NCBI GenBank assembly: GCA_013288645.1
Contig: JABDBL010000027.1
Span: forward strand, 1 to 33,794
Source: Candidatus Melainabacteria bacterium
Lineage (GTDB): Bacteria > Cyanobacteriota > Vampirovibrionia > Obscuribacterales > Obscuribacteraceae
DNA length: 33,794 bases
Direction: 5' to 3'
Part shown: positions 1-8,630 of the stretch, piece after piece
Layout of the letters: each line of letters opens with the position of its first letter
Position numbering within the stretch: the stretch's first letter is position 1
Program-made: the position numbers and the translations under genes
Notes under the pieces: generated by a model
What the model saw: only the letters and a program-made list of their open reading frames with translations
The model's database searches: none
Told to the model about the DNA's origin: nothing

Positions 1-214
1 GTGATTCGTTTAAACTGGCGATGGCATTATAGGCACCGCGAAATTTAAAAGCACCAGCACGCTGCAGATTCTCGCATTTAAAAAAAACGCGTGCTTTTGT
101 GCACTCATCTGCTTTGGACGAAGTCAAGACAGGCGTGCGATAAGCAATGCCAGCTAGTCTTTGAGACGCTTGTTCAACATCACCATAATTAACGGGCAGT
201 GATGATTTATTCAT
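1..214 (-). CDS. ilvA: Threonine/serine dehydratase, N-terminal part (cut by window start)
   Basis: This is the first ~71 residues of a fold-type II PLP enzyme of the threonine/serine dehydratase family, which deaminates threonine to 2-oxobutyrate (isoleucine synthesis or threonine breakdown). The frame stays open to the window edge. It contains the diagnostic PLP-lysine region FKCENLQ...GAFKFRGAYNA, in which the Lys of KFRGA forms the Schiff base, preceded by the typical RTPVLTSS segment. A strong AGGAGG lies just upstream. Two ATGs follow in tandem; the second (214-212) has the better spacing of 5 nt, against 2 nt for the first (217-215). Because the C-terminus is outside the window, a biosynthetic enzyme (with ACT-like regulatory domains), a catabolic enzyme and a serine racemase-like paralogue cannot be separated, so the symbol is provisional. 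Confidence 0.8.
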   Translation of the reverse strand, partial: MNKSSLPVNYGDVEQASQRLAGIAYRTPVLTSSKADECTKARVFFKCENLQRAGAFKFRGAYNAIASLNES

Positions 215-423
215 CATTACCTCCTAGCGTCCTTAAAATTCAATTATTGCCATTGAATGTGCCTTATCTGGGCGTAAGGTTGGTCAGCCGGTAACCGAAA
301 TGGCATTAGCTCGCATTAAAGATCCGTCATTTCCAGATATTGTTCCAAATTACAGCAATACCTTTCCGGACGGACGGCGAATGAAAAGCACTTCGATTGG
401 CATAAGAAATAGTCATAGACCAA

Positions 424-657
424 TTATTCTATTACATATTGGGACCAGAATTCTGTGCGCTCTTGCCAGGCACATTTATCATTGCCACAAATAAGCGTAA
501 TGCGCGAGCCCCTTGAATCTACACGCGAATCACCAAAACCATCCCAAACGGCATCTATTGTTTCAGCATATTTGTCGCATTTCTGAATTGGCTTCTTGCA
601 TTCAGGGCAAATTATCTTTTTTTGCGATATATAATCCTTAATGGCTTGCAGTGACAT
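424..657 (-). CDS. Small zinc-ribbon-like hypothetical protein
   Basis: This is a 77-residue protein that I do not recognise as a named family. Two cysteine pairs are visible: CPEC near residues 18-21 and CGNDKC near residues 57-62. The spacing is that of a single zinc ribbon, and the acidic C-terminus contains WQERTEFWSQYVIE. The ATG at 657 is supported by an AAGAGG six bases upstream. It reads in the same direction as the truncated dehydratase, which starts about 207 bp downstream. It could be a rubredoxin-like or nucleic-acid-binding small protein. The gene itself looks real because of the RBS and the paired cysteines; its function is unknown. Confidence 0.6.
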   Translation of the reverse strand: MSLQAIKDYISQKKIICPECKKPIQKCDKYAETIDAVWDGFGDSRVDSRGSRITLICGNDKCAWQERTEFWSQYVIE

Positions 658-824
658 ATATTGCCTCTTAACTAATCAAAGTCTCTAGTACTCATTATAT
701 AGCACGGCAGCTCATTCGCTTGTCAATCACACCAAAACATAGCAAAAGCTATTACAACCATCAGCCATTCATTTTAATTCGCTTATATAATAAAAGTGCA
801 TCGCTTGTAATTAGGTTATCTGAT

Positions 825-1727
825 ATGCGGTACAAAAAAGAAAAATCCTGCAATTTTAAATTGATCGCAGTAGCCTTCTTTGCGCTAACAAATCTTGCTG
901 CTGTAGCTGATAACGGTGATTTGTCATTAGGCAAAGCCGAATACCTACGGGAAAATTATCAAAAGGCTCTGACTTATTTTGACGCTGCTGTTAAAGAGCG
1001 ACCAAATGACACTGCTCTTTATTATCGAGCTAACACTTTAGTCAATCTGGGTCTAAAAACACAGGCCTTACTTGACTATCAACAAGCCTATAAATTGACG
1101 CATTCACCAACCATGCAAGATTATTGCTTAAAAGCCATGTCATCTCTAACTCGCAATACTATACCAGCACTAAATAGAAGTACTGCCACTAAAAGTACAG
1201 CTTATTCTATGAAGCAAAATCAAATAGATCAATCATTAGACACTATAGAACTACAAAGCGCCCTCGATAAAGTAAGAATAATTGGCAACGGTGAAGTATT
1301 TGCTCAAGACTTTATTTTGAAACAGAAGCTTAAATTAGCCGAAATGAAACGTGAAGGACAACAAAACGCACAGTCAATGCAAAATGCAGTTTATTATGAT
1401 CAATACGGCGCTAAACAACCTCTCTATTCGCCTCAACAAATACAGGATTATCTTGACCAAAGACAGCAGATGGAAAAGGAACTGCAAGACTCTATCGACA
1501 AAACTGTACAAAAACAAACAGTATCTGCTCGACAGCGGGCACTACTAACCCAAGAATCAGCAGAAAATCTTGCCAGCCAATTGGAGGCAAAAACATCATT
1601 AGATGGTATCAAGCTGGATCCGCTGGGTACTAATTTGTACGTGCGTAATTATGATTTTACAAATAGCCCCGACTCTCTGCCAAAACCACCAGTAGGACTC
1701 AAATCCAAAAAGAAAGCGTTTAAATAA
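825..1727 (+). CDS. Secreted TPR-repeat protein with coiled-coil C-terminus
   Basis: The predicted product has about 300 residues. The frame is open further upstream to a TTG at 720, but the ATG at 825 gives a clean signal peptide: a basic MRYKKEK start, a hydrophobic stretch, and cleavage likely after AVA near residue 27. So I prefer it. Two tetratricopeptide units follow at about residues 30-100 (LGKAEYLRENYQKALTYFD and ALYYRANTLVNLGLKTQALL). The rest is rich in Gln, Lys and Glu, with heptad-like stretches typical of coiled coils (QQMEKELQDSIDKTVQKQ). It probably sits in the periplasm or at the envelope and mediates protein contacts. No catalytic motif is visible. No near-consensus promoter was identified. 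Confidence 0.7.
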   Translation: MRYKKEKSCNFKLIAVAFFALTNLAAVADNGDLSLGKAEYLRENYQKALTYFDAAVKERPNDTALYYRANTLVNLGLKTQALLDYQQAYKLTHSPTMQDYCLKAMSSLTRNTIPALNRSTATKSTAYSMKQNQIDQSLDTIELQSALDKVRIIGNGEVFAQDFILKQKLKLAEMKREGQQNAQSMQNAVYYDQYGAKQPLYSPQQIQDYLDQRQQMEKELQDSIDKTVQKQTVSARQRALLTQESAENLASQLEAKTSLDGIKLDPLGTNLYVRNYDFTNSPDSLPKPPVGLKSKKKAFK

Positions 1728-1760
1728 TGGGGGTATAATATTCAACTGAGGGGAAGAGAT

Positions 1761-1856
1761 ATGCTCAAACTCAAATCTTTTCAAGGCGGTGCTTCACTAC
1801 AAAAACGCGAACGGCTATTACCAAAACTGCGTATTATGGAACCAGGAATCATATAA
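1761..1856 (+). CDS. Possible short ORF or 5' remnant of a lost gene
   Basis: A 31-codon frame starting MLKLKSFQGG and ending at a TAA follows a perfect TATAAT (1734-1739) and a strong purine-rich RBS (GAGGGG, ending 7 nt before the ATG). Its last ~39 bases run antisense over the 3' end of the next minus-strand gene. The expression signals are better than those of many genes here, but the peptide resembles nothing I know. It may be a small protein, the stump of a truncated gene, or chance. Confidence 0.2.
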   Translation: MLKLKSFQGGASLQKRERLLPKLRIMEPGII

Positions 1857-2696
1857 ATAAATGCCGAAATAATAGGCATAATCCTCAGCATAATCAGCAT
1901 AACCTGACCGAGCAAAAGCTTTTTTAGGGATAATAAATAAAGGAATCTTCTTCCTAAATAGCTCAATATTTTCGCCCTTTAAGAAGACGTCATCAAAATA
2001 AGGCCAATCGATTTTGACTGCGTAAAAAGGAAAGCGGTATAGCCGCCAAGTAATTTGTAAACTCTCTAATGCTGGATTAATGCTTAGCTGAATGGTCTTA
2101 TACCTCAACCGCAATATTCGCAATAAGGTCTTTCCGATAGGACCAATATAGAAAGAGTTATACAATTCCGAGATGGCAACAGGATAAGTAACCGTGTTAA
2201 ATAAATCAAAAAGCACATCCTGCGCGCTATAAAAAACCCTGGACATTGAAATTGGTTTTTTATGTTTCCTTTTTCGCAAAGTGTTCCAGGCAGTTAAAAT
2301 ATCCCTAAGGCCGCTTGAAGCATTGATTTCAGAAATTTTAGAAAAATCCAATATAAATGCAAGCCACGGAGCACTATATTCAAATATCAATTTTTTTTGA
2401 CTTTCCCCCGGTGTGAATTGATAAACCCTAAACAAAATTTCTTTCTTTCTGCCGCCCGAGAGCGACCAGATGTGATAATTTTTGATCTCGGTGCTCTCAT
2501 CCCTGAAGACGCCCGTAAAATCAATAAAATGTTTAGCCAAAGCGTCAATTGCCTGATAAAGGCGGTTAAGATCTCCTTCAAATTCAGAATCAAAAGGTAT
2601 TTCATAAATTTGTTTGTCAGTTGTCAATCGCAGACAACCGTGCAAGACTGCACCGCTGGCTCGAGGGTCTGAAATAGATAATTCAAATCGGATCAT
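1818..2696 (-). CDS. Hypothetical protein, 292 aa, not recognised
   Basis: This is a soluble-looking protein without signal peptide or transmembrane segment and unusually rich in aromatic residues. The N-terminal half has alternating beta-like segments (MIRFELSISDP, KQIYEIPFDSEFEGD, YHIWSLSGGRKKEI, ILFRVYQF). The C-terminal half is rich in Tyr, Phe and Trp (WRLYRFPFYAVKIDWPYFDD, YADYAEDYAYYFGIYLYD). The ATG at 2696 is preceded by AGTAGGAC at good spacing. I cannot assign a family or function. Neighbours (secreted TPR protein, corA) transcribe in the opposite direction, so the context gives no hint. It could be a lineage-restricted gene. It uses the same AT-rich codons as its neighbours, so there is no clear sign of recent transfer. 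Confidence 0.6.
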   Translation of the reverse strand: MIRFELSISDPRASGAVLHGCLRLTTDKQIYEIPFDSEFEGDLNRLYQAIDALAKHFIDFTGVFRDESTEIKNYHIWSLSGGRKKEILFRVYQFTPGESQKKLIFEYSAPWLAFILDFSKISEINASSGLRDILTAWNTLRKRKHKKPISMSRVFYSAQDVLFDLFNTVTYPVAISELYNSFYIGPIGKTLLRILRLRYKTIQLSINPALESLQITWRLYRFPFYAVKIDWPYFDDVFLKGENIELFRKKIPLFIIPKKAFARSGYADYAEDYAYYFGIYLYDSWFHNTQFW

Positions 2697-2770
2697 GAAT
2701 AGTCCTACTTATAATACTTTCAGAGATAGTAATTCCATGTAAGAGCTACAGTTGTGAACGATGAATTGAT

Positions 2771-2799
2771 TTATGGCAAGAAAGATAGACAACTATAAT
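2771..2799 (+). promoter_or_regulatory. Candidate corA promoter
   Basis: A perfect TATAAT lies at 2794-2799. A weak -35 (TTATGG at 2771-2776) is 17 bp upstream. Transcription would start near 2806, leaving a leader of about 120 nt before corA. I looked for a magnesium-riboswitch-like structure in that leader and saw only one short 5-bp hairpin. Confidence 0.3.
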
Positions 2800-2928
2800 A
2801 ACAGCCTTGCATCGCCAATAAATGCAGCGATAATGTATTTCGATTACAATATGTATATCGTGACAATAACAAAACTTGAGCAGCAATTGAGCAACCAGAA
2901 ACAAAAGTAGTAAGAGTAGCAAGAATAA

Positions 2929-3942
2929 ATGATTACTGTCACCGCATATAATACTGAGCGAGCATATTGCCAAACTATATTTGATGTCGGTGAGTTGGCA
3001 ACAATTTTATCCACTTGGCCAACTGTTTGGATTCAGGTGACTGAACTAGAAAAGCCGGAAGTACTTAAATTAATTACAGAAACATTTAACATACACCAGC
3101 TAGCTTTAGAAGATGTTTTAACCAAACGTCAAAGAGCTAAAATAGAGCAGTATGGCGAGATCTTTTTTATTATTGTGCATGAATTAAGTAATGGCAATGA
3201 AATTAATAGCAGGCAATTATGTTTTTTTCTAGGTAAAAATTATGTGGTTAGTTTTCAATTTGAAGAATTGCAGAGCCTAAAACAAGTAAGTGAAAGAATT
3301 GGTAGCAATAGCGGTGCCATTCGTTCCCAAGGAGCAGATTATCTAGCAAGTGCCATTCTAGACGGAATAATCGACACATATTTCCCAATTTTGGAAGATT
3401 TAGGCGAGAAATTAGAAGATTTAGAAGACGCTATCTTAGAAGATCCTTCAAGAAAAGTGATAGGGGATATACACCAAGTTAAAAGACAATTACTAACGGT
3501 GCGTCGCACTATTTGGCCAACGCGTGAAGTACTAAACACTCTGCTAAGAGACGCTTCGCATAATTTAAGCGGCGAAAGTCGTCTGCATCTGCGGGACTGT
3601 TATGATCATGCAGTCGAGCTTATAGACCTTACAGAAACATATCGCGAACTCGGTGCTGACTTGATGGATGTTTATCTATCCAGTATTAGTAATCGTATGA
3701 ACGAAGTTATGAAAGTATTAACCATTATGGCCTCGATATTTGCTCCACCAACACTGATTGCCGCTATTTATGGCATGAATTTCAACCCTGCTATTTCACC
3801 ATATAATATGCCTGAATTAAATTGGTATTTCGGTTATCCACTTGTTCTTATTACGATGCTTCTAGCCAGTCTTGCTGTAGTAGTATTTCTCTGGTGGAAA
3901 GGTTGGCTAGGTGCGATGGGTAAACGGTCAAATAAATATTAA
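2929..3942 (+). CDS. corA: Magnesium/cobalt transporter CorA
   Basis: CorA is a homopentameric inner-membrane channel for uptake of Mg2+ (and Co2+/Ni2+). This 337-residue protein has the full family layout. An acidic cytoplasmic alpha/beta domain comes first. A long helical region follows (the 'willow' helices with the acidic run LGEKLEDLEDAILEDP at about 158-173). Two C-terminal transmembrane segments come last. The pore signature YGMNF is at residues 281-285, after FAPPTLIAAI, and the periplasmic loop contains the typical MPELNW and YGYP-like (FGYP) residues. Length matches the family (~320-350). It is single and convergent with the downstream YbjQ gene, 39 bp apart. The RBS is weak. Confidence 0.95.
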   Translation: MITVTAYNTERAYCQTIFDVGELATILSTWPTVWIQVTELEKPEVLKLITETFNIHQLALEDVLTKRQRAKIEQYGEIFFIIVHELSNGNEINSRQLCFFLGKNYVVSFQFEELQSLKQVSERIGSNSGAIRSQGADYLASAILDGIIDTYFPILEDLGEKLEDLEDAILEDPSRKVIGDIHQVKRQLLTVRRTIWPTREVLNTLLRDASHNLSGESRLHLRDCYDHAVELIDLTETYRELGADLMDVYLSSISNRMNEVMKVLTIMASIFAPPTLIAAIYGMNFNPAISPYNMPELNWYFGYPLVLITMLLASLAVVVFLWWKGWLGAMGKRSNKY

Positions 3943-3981
3943 AATGGACAATTTAAGCAATACCATCAAATATACTCTCAA

Positions 3982-5232
3982 TTAATGGATACCAGTTAAA
4001 GAATGTACGCTCTTGAATAAAACGACAGCCACAAAATATATTATAAATATAATGGTCAACCAGAAACGGCTTTGAACATTACGTGTCGGCTGATTTAGAC
4101 TCAAACCTGTTGAAGTATTTACTGAATTAAAAAACGACTGCTGATCTTTTATAACAGCTTGAGTTAATAAAGTTGGCGACAATGGTTTTATATCGTCAGA
4201 TTTTCTTACTGCTGTCCCAATTGCCATTAGCTCGATAATGCCACCACCAAGATCACTTATATAGGTTTTTATACCTACTACATCATCGGCACCACATTCG
4301 GCAGCCTGTTGAGAAACTTTCTCTAAAGCATTTTCTCTGGCTTCGTAGATCAACGTTGTAAGTTCACTGATTTCCCCTCGAACAAGTCCTTTAAGAGCTG
4401 CTGATATACCCCCTATTACTCCCAACGAGTAAACAGAAACGCCAAGCATAAGTTTGACTGGACTATAACCCATATTGAAAATATTCCACATCTCTAAATT
4501 TGTTAGATCACTACTTATTGGTTCATCTAAATAATGTCCTGACAATAATGGATGTTTAGAGGCAGTGCCTATCATAAGCATTTCTTGAATAGCACCCAGA
4601 GGAGAAGTCGAAGTTTGAATCCCGATTACCGAATTGGCTCCCACCACACGTGCTTCATCTACAATACGCTCTAAAGCTAAATGACGTGTCTTATGGAAGA
4701 TATCAGAAAATTCTTTTACTTCACCACGCCCGAGACTGCGCAGTGATCCTAAAATGCCGCCACCAACACCAATTGAATAAGCCACATTACCAAAAACAAA
4801 TTTAATAGGCTGAAAGCCACAGTCTAATTGGCAGAATAATGCTTGTCCATCTGCTGAAGCAGAAAAAATCTGTTGCTCCTCAGCTTGCACCCCTTCTGAA
4901 GATCCATTTGTTCTATGGACGGTAGAACCAACAGATAGAAACTCTATGTTTGTACCGTGAAAAACCAGATCGCTAGAAATACCGGTCACACCGGCACCAC
5001 CATGCTTCTCTACTTCTGTCATCATACGTTCATAAGATTGCAGTCGTCCATCATGAATGACTCTAGTAACAGCAGTGACTTCACCACCTACTAAAGTATT
5101 CAAACCAGAACCTATGCTGCCTACAAAACCGAGCGCAAATACACTATTACCTATAACAATATTGCCCGCATCATAACCTTTTTGCTTAAGGCAATACATT
5201 TCATTACCGGAAAGCCCAGTCAAAATAGCCAT
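3982..5232 (-). CDS. Triple YbjQ/UPF0145-domain protein with C-terminal membrane anchor
   Basis: This 416-residue protein is built from three copies of the YbjQ (UPF0145, 'putative heavy-metal-binding') domain, at about residues 23-107, 125-235 and 240-350. Each copy shows a YSIGV/YSLGV/FALGF strand, a Gly-rich turn (GGGILGSLRSLGRGE, GGISAALKGLVRGE, GSIGSGLNTLVGGE), a helix with Arg/Glu (ARENALEKV) and a terminal GxNxVIGI/ADDVVGI strand. A hydrophobic segment near residues 393-410 (FWLTIIFIIYFVAVVLF) should anchor it in the membrane, with the repeats in the cytoplasm. Ordinary YbjQ proteins are single domains of about 105 residues. The ATG is only 6 nt after the pyrG stop, with no strong own RBS, so it is probably translationally coupled to pyrG. 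The role is unknown. Confidence 0.8.
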   Translation of the reverse strand: MAILTGLSGNEMYCLKQKGYDAGNIVIGNSVFALGFVGSIGSGLNTLVGGEVTAVTRVIHDGRLQSYERMMTEVEKHGGAGVTGISSDLVFHGTNIEFLSVGSTVHRTNGSSEGVQAEEQQIFSASADGQALFCQLDCGFQPIKFVFGNVAYSIGVGGGILGSLRSLGRGEVKEFSDIFHKTRHLALERIVDEARVVGANSVIGIQTSTSPLGAIQEMLMIGTASKHPLLSGHYLDEPISSDLTNLEMWNIFNMGYSPVKLMLGVSVYSLGVIGGISAALKGLVRGEISELTTLIYEARENALEKVSQQAAECGADDVVGIKTYISDLGGGIIELMAIGTAVRKSDDIKPLSPTLLTQAVIKDQQSFFNSVNTSTGLSLNQPTRNVQSRFWLTIIFIIYFVAVVLFKSVHSLTGIH

Positions 5233-5238
5233 TTGATA

Positions 5239-6939
5239 TTAAGTCCGCTTCGAGAGATTAGTTGATGTTGATGTAGTATCTTTTGCTTTCTTATCCGATT
5301 CTTTTGTCTTAACTTCCCGTCCAGACAGAATCGCTTGTACCAAACCAACAAATAAAGGATGGGCATTATCAGGTCTCGATTTTAACTCAGGATGAAACTG
5401 GCATCCTATAAAATACGGATGATCTTTCAATTCAATTATTTCTACTAATTTACCATCCGGCGATAAACCACTCATAATCATACCAGCATCGATTAAGGCT
5501 TGTTTAAATTTGTTATTCACTTCGTAGCGATGTCTGTGTCTTTCCCAGATTTCGGTTTGACCGTAAGTAGCTGCAGCCACTGTATTAGACTCTATATGAC
5601 ATGGGTAGCGTCCTAAACGCATAGTGCCCCCCTTCATCACAACATTATGTTGATCTGGCATTAAGTCAATCACCGGATACTTTGTTGATGGATTGAACTC
5701 AGTTGAATTAGCATCAGGCATTTTTGCCACATTACGCGAAAATTCAATCACCGCCGTTTGCAAACCCAAACACAAACCCAAATATGGAATTTTATTCAGA
5801 CGAGCATATTTAATGGCTTCTATTTTTCCTTCTATGCCCCGGTCACCAAAACCACCTGGAACAATAATGGCTTCTACACCTTGCAGGTATTCTTCAGTAC
5901 CATTCTTTTCAATATCTTCAGATAATATCCATTTGATATTAACCGAAGCACCTAATTTAGCTCCCGCATGTTTTAAAGACTCAACAACCGAAATATAAGC
6001 ATCAGACAGCATTACATATTTGCCAACGATTGCCACAGTTACATTAGAAGTTGGCCGTTTTATGTGCTCAACCAATTCTTTCCACTCTTGCAAATCAGGA
6101 GTAGCATTTGGTAAGTGTAGTCTTTCTAGAACGCGCTCTGCTAATCCTTCTTGTTCAAGGAATAAAGGCACTTCGTACAAATGCTGTACATCTTTACATT
6201 GAATGACAGCATTCACATCTACATCGGTAAACAATGAAAGCTTCTCGCGAATGGCTTTGTTCAAGGTGCGCTCTGTGCGACAGACAATTATGTCTGGCTG
6301 AATACCCCTACTGCGGAGCATATCAACACTATGTTGGGTAGGTTTGGTTTTCAACTCATTGGTAGCCCGCAAATTGGGCACAATTGTGGCATGAATATAA
6401 CAAACATGATCCCTGCCCACTTCTTTACGCATCTGACGAATAGCTTCTAAAAATATAAGACTTTCAATGTCACCAACAGTACCACCAACTTCAATAATTA
6501 CAATCTCTGCCACCGACTGAGCAGCAGCTTGCAAAATAAAGTTTTTAATTTCATTAGTGACATGGGGAATCATTTGCACGGTACCGCCAAGATAATCACC
6601 ACGACGCTCTTTTTCCAGAACGCTTGTATAAATCCAACCAGCCGTGACATTATTCATACGGCTGAGGTCCACATTAATAAATCTTTCGTAGTGCCCAAGA
6701 TCAAGATCTGTTTCAGCACCGTCTTCAGTCACAAATACTTCGCCATGTTGATAGGGGCTCATTGTACCTGGATCAACATTCAAATAAGGATCCAACTTAA
6801 CAATAGTTGCGCTAATACCACGAGCTCGTAAAAGCCTACCTAAAGAAGCAGCAATGATTCCTTTACCCAAGGAGGAAACTACTCCCCCCGTTATAAAAAC
6901 ATATCGGGTACCAGGAGCTACATTGCCTAAAGTATTCAT
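5239..6939 (-). CDS. pyrG: CTP synthase
   Basis: PyrG makes CTP from UTP, ATP and glutamine, the last step of de novo pyrimidine nucleotide synthesis. The 566-residue product has the N-terminal synthase domain with the P-loop-like [12 protein letters not shown] (about residues 16-27), followed by [20 protein letters not shown] and the LGHYERF block. A C-terminal class I glutamine amidotransferase domain carries the nucleophile in GLCLGLQ and the His-Glu pair in QFHPEL. It is slightly longer than usual (~535-550) because of a Lys/Ser/Thr-rich tail after the last catalytic motif. The ATG is 3 nt after the gatC stop and uses an AGGTGA inside gatC, so the two are cotranscribed. Confidence 0.98.
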   Translation of the reverse strand: MNTLGNVAPGTRYVFITGGVVSSLGKGIIAASLGRLLRARGISATIVKLDPYLNVDPGTMSPYQHGEVFVTEDGAETDLDLGHYERFINVDLSRMNNVTAGWIYTSVLEKERRGDYLGGTVQMIPHVTNEIKNFILQAAAQSVAEIVIIEVGGTVGDIESLIFLEAIRQMRKEVGRDHVCYIHATIVPNLRATNELKTKPTQHSVDMLRSRGIQPDIIVCRTERTLNKAIREKLSLFTDVDVNAVIQCKDVQHLYEVPLFLEQEGLAERVLERLHLPNATPDLQEWKELVEHIKRPTSNVTVAIVGKYVMLSDAYISVVESLKHAGAKLGASVNIKWILSEDIEKNGTEEYLQGVEAIIVPGGFGDRGIEGKIEAIKYARLNKIPYLGLCLGLQTAVIEFSRNVAKMPDANSTEFNPSTKYPVIDLMPDQHNVVMKGGTMRLGRYPCHIESNTVAAATYGQTEIWERHRHRYEVNNKFKQALIDAGMIMSGLSPDGKLVEIIELKDHPYFIGCQFHPELKSRPDNAHPLFVGLVQAILSGREVKTKESDKKAKDTTSTSTNLSKRT

Positions 6940-6942
6940 TGG

Positions 6943-7227
6943 CTAATCACCTATTCTAGGCACACGGAAAAAACCACGCTCAGTCTCAGGTGCACATTTA
7001 AGAATCGCTTCTTGACCAGGAGTGGGTTTAATTTCATCTTCCCTCATTACATTGCTAATCTCTAAAGCATGTGACATAGGTTCAATTCCCGTTGTATCAA
7101 CAGCCTTTAGTGCATCAACATGATCTAAAATTTTCCCCAATTGTTCAGTATACACCTGCTCCTCATGGGCAGATAATTGCAGTCTGGCAAGCTTAGCTAT
7201 ATGTCGCACCGTTTCTTTCGTAATCAT
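6943..7227 (-). CDS. gatC: Asp-tRNA(Asn)/Glu-tRNA(Gln) amidotransferase subunit C
   Basis: GatC is the small stabilising subunit of the GatCAB amidotransferase, which converts misacylated Glu-tRNA(Gln) or Asp-tRNA(Asn) to the amidated form. The 94-residue product has the family's typical start (HIAKLARLQLS), the central LGKILDHVDALKAVDTTGIEPMSHA, and the ending PETERGFFRVPRIGD. Length is normal. It heads a tight cluster gatC-pyrG-YbjQ. gatA and gatB are not in the window. A candidate -10 overlapping an inverted repeat lies 68 bp upstream. The RBS is AAAGAG eight bases before the ATG. Confidence 0.95.
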   Translation of the reverse strand: MITKETVRHIAKLARLQLSAHEEQVYTEQLGKILDHVDALKAVDTTGIEPMSHALEISNVMREDEIKPTPGQEAILKCAPETERGFFRVPRIGD

Positions 7228-7276
7228 TTTTATAACTCTTTAAAAGACCCTTTCTGCACAAGGCACTTTAGAATGA

Positions 7277-7300
7277 ATAATCCTTAATAAATGGATTATA
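7277..7300 (-). promoter_or_regulatory. Candidate gatC promoter -10 overlapping an inverted repeat
   Basis: Arms ATAATCC (7277-7283) and GGATTAT (7293-7299) form a perfect 7-bp inverted repeat with a 9-bp spacer. Read on the minus strand, the outer arm provides a perfect TATAAT (7300-7295), about 68 bp before gatC. No convincing -35 is present, so it may depend on an activator, or the match may be chance. Confidence 0.3.
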
Positions 7301-7384
7301 GTCCTCACCGGCGCCGTGTGCTCCATTTTTCCCACATTATTTCACTAGTAATAAGATAGCAATTTCCGGACGCCTGAGCAATTA

Positions 7385-8377
7385 CTACTTATTCATTTCT
7401 ACTGACGGATAACAAAAATCAAGTATGACCTTAATTGAAGCAGCTACAGGTATAGCTATAAGCATACCGAGAGCCCCTGCAATAACCTCTCCACAAAGAA
7501 CAGCAAAAATAACTGCTAATGGATGCAATTCGACATAGTGTCCCATGACACGGGGAACAATTATGTAATCTTCCGCCCACCTGGCCCCTGTATAACAAAG
7601 AATTATAAAAAGAGCGGAATCTACGCCAATTTGGGCTATGCCAACAACTGTGGCGATAGTTGTAGCGAGAATTGGTCCTAGAACTGGGATGATCTCTAAA
7701 AAGCCGCTCAACATTGCTATAAGCAAGGCATATTTAAGGTGAAAAACGAAGTGCAAAATGACATACGCAACACCAAACATCAACAAAATCAAAATTGCCT
7801 GCCCTTTTAGATATTTACTTAATATGGAATTCATTTGCCGACAGAGTTCAAGAGCGGTTTGTCGCCTTTCTTTTGGCAAAAAACGTAGAAAAAAATCACC
7901 CACTCTTTTGCTATCTAATATTAGATATATCGAACTTACTACTGTAACCAGCATGGACAACATGCCTTTTGAAACTAGGGCCCCCAAGTGAGCAATCTCA
8001 CCAGGCGTACCAATATTTTGTTCAAGACTGGAAAGAATTTCGTTAGTCGATTGTTCAACATCTAATTGCCAATTGAACGCTGTGGATATTTGGCTAACCA
8101 GATTAGTAACAATCTCTTGGCGTTGGGCAACAAGCATGGTGAATTCATCGATCACCTTAGCACCAAAGCGCCAAAATAAAAGAGCAATTGCAGCTACGAA
8201 AAGCAAATAGATAATAGCTACAGCCCACCTGTGATCTATACGAGCCGAGTTTCCCAATCTTTTTACTAAAGGCAAAAGCAAATAGGCGATGATACCACCC
8301 ATGATGAAAGGGGGAAATATCTCGCGCACATAATAAAGAAAACAAAGTACAAGAAGAAAAAGGAACCACTTAAACAT
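7385..8377 (-). CDS. AI-2E/PerM-family membrane protein
   Basis: This is a polytopic inner-membrane protein of the AI-2 exporter/PerM (UPF0118) superfamily; members export small molecules or act as Na+/H+ antiporters, and the substrate here cannot be told. The product has about 330 residues with some eight hydrophobic segments. The diagnostic C-terminal block is present: GFLEIIPVLGPILATTIATVVG, then YIIVPRVMGHYVELHPLAVIFAVL and GALGMLIAIPVAA. The frame is open to a TTG at 8404, but the ATG at 8377 has an excellent GTAGGA six bases upstream, so I start there. It precedes gatC by about 157 bp on the same strand and diverges from the amino-acid permease. Confidence 0.85.
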   Translation of the reverse strand: MFKWFLFLLVLCFLYYVREIFPPFIMGGIIAYLLLPLVKRLGNSARIDHRWAVAIIYLLFVAAIALLFWRFGAKVIDEFTMLVAQRQEIVTNLVSQISTAFNWQLDVEQSTNEILSSLEQNIGTPGEIAHLGALVSKGMLSMLVTVVSSIYLILDSKRVGDFFLRFLPKERRQTALELCRQMNSILSKYLKGQAILILLMFGVAYVILHFVFHLKYALLIAMLSGFLEIIPVLGPILATTIATVVGIAQIGVDSALFIILCYTGARWAEDYIIVPRVMGHYVELHPLAVIFAVLCGEVIAGALGMLIAIPVAASIKVILDFCYPSVEMNK

Positions 8378-8552
8378 TCGCAATCCTACCTGTTTACCAT
8401 TCAACTAACATCTTACTGCGCAATATTTACTGAGAGCATATTGACTACAAGCTTAATATCAAGTCTTATTATGTTCGAAAGAGGTAGTTCCTTCTGGCAA
8501 CAACCCATACCCGCTCAGCATCTCACTTCTATATCAATACCTTAAAACCAAA

Positions 8553-8581
8553 TTGATTTACAACCAGTCTTTGTTTATGAC
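8553..8581 (+). promoter_or_regulatory. Candidate promoter of the amino-acid permease
   Basis: TTGATT (8553-8558) and TATGAC (8576-8581) are separated by 17 bp, each matching 4 of 6 consensus bases. They lie in the 253-bp divergent intergenic region about 50 bp before the permease start. Nothing else recognisable is seen in that region. Confidence 0.3.
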
Positions 8582-8630
8582 AGATTGTTTTTAAGCTATG
8601 CTAGCATATTTATTACACTAATTTTAATAT

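Noticed and set aside
237-494. Plus-strand open frame (from a stop at 234) with a protein-like stretch containing DPSFPDIVPNY and NTFPDGRR
   Set aside because: It lacks an RBS and a good start, resembles no family I know, and its second half is antisense to the zinc-ribbon gene. It may be a gene remnant, but I cannot support it as a feature.
2806-2928. Possible Mg2+-sensing riboswitch in the ~120-nt corA leader
   Set aside because: Only one 5-bp hairpin (ATCGC/GCGAT) is visible; the leader is shorter and simpler than an M-box, and I recognise no conserved riboswitch core.
5693-5998. 101-codon plus-strand frame within pyrG
   Set aside because: Antisense shadow of CTP synthase with low-complexity translation and no expression signals.
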